DNA of 64,000 nucleotides, from contig JBCAML010000021.1 of NCBI GenBank assembly GCA_038503075.1, forward strand, positions 1-64,000, given 5' to 3'. Source of the DNA: Gyromitra esculenta (lineage: Eukaryota; Ascomycota; Pezizomycetes; Pezizales; Discinaceae). Positions 56,498-64,000 of the stretch are shown here, one piece after another. Made by a program: the position numbers and the translations under genes. Under the pieces are notes generated by a model. The model saw only the letters and a list, made by a program, of their open reading frames with translations, did not search any database and was not told the DNA's origin. The stretch's first letter is position 1. Each line of letters starts with the position of its first letter.

Positions 56498-58819
56498 TTA
56501 CGCCTCTCCCTTAAAGTCCTTTTCAAACTCACTCTGGATCTTCAAAACCTGCAACAAATGCTTCATTCCCAAGCCCTCCTTCTTCCGGTTCGCCAAGCTG
56601 CTTGCGGTCTTAATCACATTCTTGATCATTCTCCCGTTCATCTGCAGCTCAGCCAATTCGTCGATATCCTTCTTCGTATCCAGGGAAATTTCACCTGGTG
56701 GCATTCTCTCCAAGAAGTTCCGCCATACTTCGGCTCTCGCAGTCTTGTTTAGCTGATCATACCTCAGCGCCAAATGGATTCGTGTCTGGAAGGCCTCGTC
56801 AAATGTCGTGATACGGTTCGTAGTCAGGAACATGATCCCTTCGTAGTACTCCAAGAGCCTGAGGAAGATAGACACCAGTCCATTCCTGGTGATGTCATGC
56901 GCGACGCTACGTTTCTCGAGAAACACATCCGCTTCATCGATCAACAATATCGCCTTCCACGCAGCCGTAACGTTCAGGATCCTACTAAGATTATACTCTA
57001 AGGACTCTGGCGTAGTTCCCAGCTCGCCACTGGTGACTGTGTATAGTGGGCGTCTGGTGTGTTCGGCGACGGATTCGGCGGTAAGGGTCTTTCCGACCCC
57101 AGGAGGGCCATGGAGAACACTAATGAGACCTTTGCCTTTACCTTTAATGAAATCGTCGAAGCTATCGGTGCCAGTAGTATGGGATTCGACAAGTGCAGTG
57201 ATGAGCTCTTTCTGATCGGCGGGAAGTACAAGTTGGCGGAAAACTCTGTCATTCCACTGAACAGGATTTATGTCGTCGATTGAGAATTCGGCTTTGGGAT
57301 ACGTATGTTAGTTCCGGAGATCGGAATATAAGGATTCGAAACTCACCCCAATGCTTTTGCGCCAGCGCAAATCCACGAACTCGCGAATTACAGAGGAGAT
57401 ATTGATCTTCTGTCAAGGGTTTAACGAGATCTCTCTTCCTGGCTTCATCATTACCTGTCTCGATTTCGAGGGTTGCGTTCGAATCGACAGATGGAATAAT
57501 GAACCCCAGGGAGCCATCTTCGTAAGCATCTAACAGGCTATAGATGTTGTTATTCCTCTCCGCAATAACGGCGTCCAGGGGAACCACTTTTGTGGTTCTA
57601 TCGGTGTTTAACCATTCAAAGGATTCGCAATCAACCATTATCCTCCCGTCTATCTAAATCCCGCAATAATTTATCGCATTAGTAACCAGGTCCATTGAAT
57701 CTAGTAAACCAAGGCTTGTGAACATACGCTGTATAAAATCCTCTTCTGATTTTCAATAGGCCCCAACGCAATCCCTTTGTACTCCATGAAATGCTTTCCT
57801 TGCAGCTCCTCAAATCGCTTGCCTCGAGCAACCAGCGTGGACCTCAGTTCCTTTTCGTGCGGGTGAAACCCACTCGGTATACAGTTTAGATCGGCAATTT
57901 TCATAGATCCGTCGAACGGGTGGATCGAGCAAGTTGATTGTGACTTTCCGAACGTAAAGCCATTGTAGTTCACATACGAACATTCCAAGACAAACTTGGG
58001 GTCCTGGCCGCAGACCTCGTAGCCCTTGGTTAGGAGCATTGCTTGTAGGACGCCATGAACGCTGGTATAAAAGATAGTTCCTGGTCTGAAGATTGCCCAG
58101 AGTCTGAAAGAGATTTAGTCAGCTGACATCCACATATTATCGAAAACATGTAGGACATACAAATCGTATGTCACCCGCCCCTCTGGTAGTAAACTATTCA
58201 CATTCGCCATATCTTCCTTCAACTCTTCTTTCAGAAAGTTCACAAACAACGGAAAAAACTTTCTCTCTTCCTCTTCACATATCTTTTCCATTCTCAAACA
58301 CTCTTCTTCGATGGGTTTGAGGTTGTGAAACAGACTCCTCAGGGGATAATTCAAGATGACCCTCTCGGTCTTAAAGGAAACGCCCGGGTATCCATCACCG
58401 ATCACGTCCTTGAGCACCTTCTTGAGTAACGGGGCCTTAATCTCCAGGACACGCCTAGTGAGTTCGTTGCGGTAGTTGAAAAGGTTTGTGACGCAGATAG
58501 CGGTGTAAGCCCACTTGTCTTCGTTTCCGGATTCGCTCAAGGTAGCTTCCACAGTGGTGTTTTGGCCGGTCAGTTTATCATAGCGATTGACAAGACGCTT
58601 TACCTCGGGCTTCATGACCTTTGGCTCTTCCTCTTCTTTTTTCTCTTCTCCTTCTTCCTCTCTTTCGCCCTCCACCTCTGGCTTGGTGTCCGTGGTTTTT
58701 GTTTCTTCTGTTTCCTTGTCTGTAGGTGAATGGTCGCCCTTGACTGCTGATTCTGGCAAAACCGAGGACTCAGAAGCTTCCGCGTCGGCAGCGACAGCGA
58801 CAGACTTTGTTCTCGCCAT
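56498..58819 (-). CDS. AAA+ ATPase, fungal DUF7025-type
   Basis: Four exons on the minus strand, 58819-58161, 58103-57728, 57653-57347 and 57291-56498, close in frame at 711 residues. The N-terminal 80 residues are Glu/Lys-rich and disordered. The middle (VKRLVNRYDKLTGQ, LWAIFRPGTIFYT and KHFMEYKGIAL) is the long conserved domain found only with fungal AAA proteins of this type. The ATPase core has Walker A GPPGVGKT near residue 508 and Walker B AILLIDEADVF near 558. It also has the sensor FLTTNR and the motif AFQTRIHLALRY, followed by a helical lid. Such proteins are predicted remodelling ATPases; partners are unknown. It is a different AAA lineage from the one at 28,827. All introns are 55-74 nt GT-AG. 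The gene looks intact. Confidence 0.92.
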
Positions 58820-59213
58820 TATAGAACGGTGAAATTATAGTGAGTTTGAACTTCAAAGCTTCCTTATGACGGCCGATACAGTTACGAGAGAAGTATGAGA
58901 CGAGAAGATAAAGGCTATAGTATCGACTCTGGGTGCACAATGACTGGGTTCTCTTGAGCTTATTCTGCTTGGAGAGAGGATAGTTCGGAGGAAGATGGGG
59001 TTGGTTTGGATGGGTTATATAGCTCTTCGAGACGACGTTTTGTTATTGATGGGAGTTTAGCTTAGCTACCCCCGCACTTCCATTGGTCCCCAGCCCCACG
59101 GCATCCCGGTTGGCTTTGTTGCTCATCCCGCGGATGAGACTGTTGTGGACGAGCAACACTGGCGAATAGATATTTGTCGGTTACCAGTTCAGGTTAATCG
59201 TTCAGGCAAACCC
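58820..59213 (-). promoter_or_regulatory. Upstream region of the AAA gene with TATA box
   Basis: On the minus strand GCTATATAACCC at about 59,013-59,024 is a TATA-like element some 200 bases upstream of the ATG at 58,819. The rest is leader and intergenic sequence, with no gene. Confidence 0.45.
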
Positions 59214-59414
59214 TACCGTATATTCTCAATTATAACGAACGGGGCCGGGCTGAGACCACAGGATAGAACTGCACTATTACTGGCTGAGGCGATAGGGCGC
59301 TTACCATTATTGATGTTAGTTGTTGAGCCTCCACAGTTATCCAGCCAGCCAGGGAGAACTTTCTTCCTGCGGCCTCAGCCCGGCCCCGTTCGTTATAACT
59401 GAGAATATACGGTA
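59214..59414. mobile_element. MITE-like element, family 1, long TIR copy
   Basis: TACCGTATATTCTCA at 59,214 is mirrored by TGAGAATATACGGTA ending at 59,414. The arms match for about 49 bp, including AACGAACGGGGCCGGGCTGA, with very few differences. The central 100 bp are unique and there is no transposase. TA on each outer edge fits a TA target duplication. The inner part of the terminal repeat is shared with the element at 6661-6820. Confidence 0.8.
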
Positions 59415-60084
59415 GTCGTGGACAGGTAGTTAGTTACCTGAACGCATCCCAAGATTGTTGACGGGAATGTTGGTGACTCTTTTGCGTGGGGCTGAGATGC
59501 AGGAGACGGGATCTCGCATCAGGCAGGTTGCAGGGTATCAGGTATCGAATATGCGTAGGGCGTGTGCTTCTGGGTATTATATACGTATCGATTAGAGGAC
59601 ACGTCCCGATGTTCAGACGGCAGACCAACCTTACTGTGATGAGTCCAGAGGTTTTTCACAGGCTACGACTCACCACAGGGATTGAGTGATTGCGATCGAC
59701 TCATGTCCAGACTAGGGATGAGACGATCAAAGGTGTCTATAAAGTGCTGGCGATACTGAGTATGATATAAGTATCTGCAGCCACGGGTAGGCAGTGGTTA
59801 AGCATGAACCCGATAAGCCAACTGTCATCACGGCTACTGTGCTCTGCGCTCCCGCTCTAAGAGCATAGATATGTATGCTCTCTCACGAAAACCCACAACG
59901 TTTCATTCTGGCATTTTTAAATGCAAACTCTTGCAAAGCTAGTAAAGGCATTTTAAATCCATCATAAGCCCACATAAATCACCCCCAATCCCTTCGATAT
60001 CGATCCCAACTGTGGCGTCAAAATCGTCCAATCCGCCTCACTTCTCTCTCTCAGCTTTATCGTTCACAAATAAAATAGAATCAA
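59415..60084. other. Intergenic stretch, no gene supported
   Basis: Frames here are short and motif-free. The 3' flank of the cysteine-rich gene lies at its right edge. Confidence 0.45.
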
Positions 60085-61095
60085 CTAGGCCGTGGGTGTC
60101 GGGCAAGCAGGTGTAGATGTCAGCGTAGGGCGAGGCCCACCACACTTATAATCACTATATAGTCACCAGTCAGCCAACCACCCAACCTAGAAAGATTATC
60201 CATGGACTTCCAGTGCACTTACATGCAATCTCCGAATCTAATCCCACACTCGTTGATGGCGTCGATACAAATTGTGCAGATATCTTTAGGTACAAGTGTA
60301 GACGTGGCGGACGGGCATGGCGGGGGCGTCAGAGTAGGTTTCGTTCCACATTTAACATCGCTATAAGAATATCCTAGTCAGTCAACTACTCATGGCCAGC
60401 CCACACCTATTATCGATGGATCCCTGAAACTCACTAGCAGCCTCCGTATCCTACTCCACACTTATTGACGGCGTCGATACAGATCCTCTCGATACAAGAG
60501 GTGGAGGTAGGTTTAGGCGTAGTTGTGCTGGATGGACACGGCGGGGGTGTCAGAGTAGGAAACGTTCCGCAATCCACTTCGCTATATTGAGAAAACCAGT
60601 CAGCCAACTACCCCCAGAAATATCTATGGATTCCAAAAGTACTCACAGGCAATCCCCGAATCTGATTCCACAATCGCTGATAGCGTCGACACAAATCGTC
60701 TCTCTACAAGGGGTAGTTGTAGGAGCATGTTTAGTTGTAGTAGATGGGCTGTAGATACCACCCGTGTTAACACCCCAGTCTGAGCAATAGTAATGAGGAT
60801 GTTAACATACCATGGAGGAACCACCCAATCAGGCACTTTTCCACCACATTCAGGAATAACACTTTACAGTATTGTCAGTAGGTTCTTCAGAGTATCTCTC
60901 AAAAATACGAATAGCAAATAATCTCGAAAGCATTCATAGGCTCAAAAAGTGCAAAACTTACTAGCATCCACCATATTTGATCCCACACTTATTAACCTTG
61001 TCCACGCAAATCATCGTATCGCAGAATGGCGCCGCCGCAGCCAAAGTGAATAGAAAGCCAGAGGCCGCAATCAGAGACTTATTGATGAGTAACAT
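60085..61095 (-). CDS. Secreted cysteine-rich repeat protein, six phase-2 exons
   Basis: Six exons on the minus strand, 61095-60962, 60861-60811, 60748-60647, 60581-60435, 60360-60223 and 60154-60085, close in frame at 213 residues. Residues 1-22 form a clear signal peptide (MLLINKSLIAASGFLFTLAA). The mature protein is four copies of a module of about 40-50 residues: C-x3-IC-[VI]-D-x3-x-CG-[IV]-x-[YF]-G-x-C, then a short link, xCG, then a Pro/Thr stretch with PTLTPPPC. In the fourth copy the spacing at the first Cys is one residue shorter (CTICIDAINECGI). All five introns split a codon after its second base, so exons can be duplicated without a frameshift. Four introns fall just after the final GxC of a module; one lies within the link. 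Similar Cys-rich modules with CGxxYGGC are found in secreted or wall proteins of other Pezizomycotina. An effector or wall role is inference. No long open frame marks this gene. Confidence 0.85.
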
Positions 61096-61179
61096 GATGT
61101 AGTTAGATTATCTCTTAGCTTTTGATAGATGCTATGGTAGAAGTGATGAGGATAGAGATTCCAGTGGACTTACACCCAG

Positions 61180-61187
61180 TATTTATA
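61180..61187 (-). promoter_or_regulatory. TATA box of the cysteine-rich gene
   Basis: On the minus strand CTATAAATACTGG contains TATAAATA about 85-90 bases upstream of the ATG at 61,095, supporting the gene start. Confidence 0.6.
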
Positions 61188-64000
61188 GAGAATCGAGCAA
61201 CATATCGATGGTTCCACCGTTCATGTACCTTCGTTTAAAATCTCTAGGAGTCTCAAAGACATTGCCCTGCAAGCTTACAGCGATGATTACAAGTATCGTA
61301 AGGCATGTTATTACCACAGGAGCTAGCCAGACGGACAAGTAGAACTATCATCGATGGTTGAGCTGGACATCTTACGACCTGAGGAGCTGCAGGCGAAAGA
61401 ATCCGCAATTCCCTACACCCGGATAACCAGGCCCAGCGTTCCCCATACTGCCCCCAAGGGCGATAGTAGTACACGAGAACCAGAACGCCCTAGAGTAAGA
61501 AAACACAGGCGAGTTGCATGATCGCTTAACTACCGGTACGCTTGAATAAACACAGGTGGTACGAGCCGTTGAGAATAATATCCGCGACAGGGTGTAGATC
61601 TACATCCTGGCAGACTTAAATTTGCCGTACCAAGGTTTCAAGCTATCCACTTTTTTCTTTTCTTTTCCCAACTCCATTTCGCTCCGCTATCCCGATTCGA
61701 ACGATGAAATCTGTGGTTTTGGGTTTAAAAGCCTAGTCTAACCTCACGTCATAAGTATAGGACGCAGGACGGGTCAGATAACGGATAGGCTCAACATCCG
61801 AGAATCAGACTCACGGTAAAAATATTCTCCGCATTCCAAATATTCTCGGCATGGGTTTAGACAAACCACAAACCAAGTAATGCAGGTACACTCTATGATG
61901 TTGATAGCGTGTAAAACTATATATATCTACGCCTATATATCAAGACCTAATCAGCATCGAGCATGGACCAAGGTTTTAAACTATTTGACGCGATTTCATC
62001 GGTTAGGATTCTAGTTCTATTACACACACTCTCTCTGAGAACCCCATCCGAAATGGATCCGAAGTATCTAGATAAGGCTAACATGTAACCTACGAGTAGA
62101 TTATTTACCCCACACAGCATCATGTATCGATTTATATACCTCACGTTCCACAAAAATCCAATATCTGCTGATGTAACGTAGCATAACTAATTTTAGGCTA
62201 TTATTACCACCTCTCCTCGTATTAACTTACTAGCTAGTAGGCCAACAAATTCGTCCGAAAACAGACAAGCAGGTTTTGGCACCTAGATCGTATATACATG
62301 TAGTGTACTCTACCGTACATGGCACAGCTTACTGTATGTCGATCAATTGTAGTATTAAGAAATGATTTTTCGCCCCCCTTTTTTAAGCGTGATAGCTCTA
62401 CATGCCAAGATATCAAGCTAGCTGTTTCGAGATTTCCTTTTTATGTGCTATCAAGCTAACAACTATTACATGTACTTTTCACTTGGATATTTCCGGGACA
62501 ACTTTTCCCGGCGCATGCAAGCCCGAAATCCAAAACACACCATAAATTTGATCTGAAGTACAGATTCCACCCGATTGCTGTACTGAAACGCAAGAACTCG
62601 ATTTTGCCAACCTCGCCAAAACCCACTTACAACTTCTGGAGCGCAGTCAGTAAACAAAATTATAACTAGATTGCGATGGTAGCGGTGATCTACAGCTGTT
62701 CACTATACAGCCTAACGGATGGGTTCGGAACATGAGTGGCAAATATGTCGCTGACGCGGGAGATTGTATGTACGTATCTGCATCATGATAGGTTCAGGCT
62801 TGTCTTTAGGCTTTCCATTGTCACACCATCACCACCACCACATAGCTAGTTACGAGATTAGTGTACTAGCCGCCTAGTGCTGTGAAACAGCAAGAGAATC
62901 GATCTTCCCGGTCTACAATGCTTTGGCTGGTCATAATTTGGTCTGGTAGGAACCTCGTCGTGTTTGACTGTATCTAGTCAGTTCTGAATACAGTTCCAAT
63001 ACGAGCCGATTAAAATTTTAGTCTATTCCAGAAGGAGACACCAAGTAAAATAGTTCGTTGGAGAGATTGGCTACAGCATATGTATCAACTCTAGATTGAC
63101 CCGTAAGCCTGACCCTTGTCCCGAGCCCCACGTGGCATATTATCTCGCAGGCAGAAACAGATCCGCGAGACAAAGCGATTTGGGGATAAAAAACTAAAGT
63201 CGCAAGGCATAACTCTCCGAATGTCACACCCCAGGCCCACCCGTGGCAACGTCACTCCCGGCCTCCGAGAGCACCGATTCGCAAGCTGAACCCGAGAGAG
63301 TTGCTGTGCGACATGCAATTCAAATCCCTGCTATCAACCTTTCCCAGGGTCATCACAGGCCTTGCGATAGCAAAATGCCTTGACGGATCACTGATCAGTG
63401 ATGGAGTGACAATTATTGGCTCGGTGATGAACGTGCCAATGCATCGCGAAGCCGTCAGACGCCAACATAAGCTGCCAAGAAGTATCTAACGGGATAGAAA
63501 TATCTGGAGAATCTGCTAGTGGCGTGTAAAGACGTTGGGAGAATATGGTATCTCGGGGTATCACTCGCCCGACATGTACATCTAAGGGTCAATCGAGCAT
63601 AGCTGACAACTGTACTGGAGGCAACACAGCAAATAAGTTCACTAAAACAGACTAGGCCCGATTTCTCAGATATGCCCTAAGAACGGAGCAAACAAATAGC
63701 AACAATCAGGTCCCCTCGGGAAGAGCGTTTCACGCTCCGACAAAAGAGCCAAAATCGTTACATCACGCGTTGGGCGCTAGAACCCTAACCCTGATTTAGT
63801 AGTGAGTTATTACATAGTACCGTACGTACTCTCGAAATATGACCCAACTATGCTGCGAGCTAAACCTAACATGGCACTAAAAAGAACCATTCAGGTTCTC
63901 GCTTTCTACATTAGCCACGTAGCCTCACAAATTTGATAGAGCTGGTTGGGTACGAGTCTCTGAAAAACTATTTTCCGCCACATTCAGTATTATATTAAGT
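61188..64000. other. Gene-free right end of the window
   Basis: No recognisable gene on either strand. TACATGTA occurs at 62,295 and 62,467. An AACCCTAACCCT word lies at 63,781-63,792. A degenerate tRNA-like patch at about 61,690-61,760 was judged too weak to call. The last frames, such as 63,301-63,489, have no motif. Confidence 0.5.

Noticed and set aside
61690..61760. tRNA-Lys-like patch on the minus strand (CTTTTAA loop and GTTCGAATC)
   Set aside because: The anticodon and T stems do not pair and no acceptor stem is present; resemblance is limited to two short words.
1..64000. CRISPR array, bacterial operon or ribosome-binding-site features
   Set aside because: Spliced genes, telomere and families are eukaryotic; no regularly spaced repeats of CRISPR type are present.

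Overview
The window looks like one end of a chromosome from a filamentous ascomycete (Pezizomycotina). Base 1 starts with nine AAACCCT units, so this strand reads inward from a telomere. The genes have short GT-AG introns (about 49-180 nt) and belong to typically fungal families: HET-C, NLP, heme-thiolate peroxidase, cytochrome-linked D-lactate dehydrogenase, NACHT-type NLR and an F-box/ankyrin protein. Species cannot be fixed from sequence alone. The heptamer TTTAGGG telomere is unusual for a fungus, where TTAGGG is the norm.

Layout. 0-3 kb is subtelomere: telomere, divergent repeats, and an ankyrin gene relic split by a GC-rich terminal-inverted-repeat element. An F-box/ankyrin gene follows (3.1-4.3 kb). 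4.3-16 kb is gene-poor and holds decayed pieces of membrane-protein genes, foldback and MITE-like elements, LTR-like repeats and a CTCGAG-rich patch. A 498-residue membrane protein lies at 16.2-17.7 kb and D-lactate dehydrogenase at 19.4-21.6 kb. 21.6-28.8 kb has several MITE-like elements and no recognisable gene. The gene-denser part contains an AAA ATPase with a possible frame break (28.8-30.6), an acidic unknown protein (33.1-34.4), an SDR oxidoreductase (35.5-36.8), a decayed NLR (37.5-38.6) and a complete het-C homologue (40.0-43.5). After an empty stretch come a secreted heme-thiolate peroxidase (48.4-49.7), an NLP (50.9-52.2), a DUF4140/DUF4139 protein with FG repeats (53.2-56.0), a second AAA ATPase (56.5-58.8), and a six-exon secreted cysteine-rich repeat protein (60.1-61.1). 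The last 2.9 kb show no gene.

How the genes relate. This is not an operon-like pathway. Two loose themes appear. One is self/non-self recognition: HET-C beside an NLR relic, plus subtelomeric ankyrin and F-box proteins. The other is secretion at the host or substrate interface: peroxidase, NLP and the cysteine-rich repeat protein, all between 48 and 61 kb. Exon structures were assembled by eye from splice signals and conserved motifs. Every multi-exon model given as intact closes in frame. The clearest novel item is the cysteine-rich gene at 60,085-61,095, whose five introns are all phase 2.
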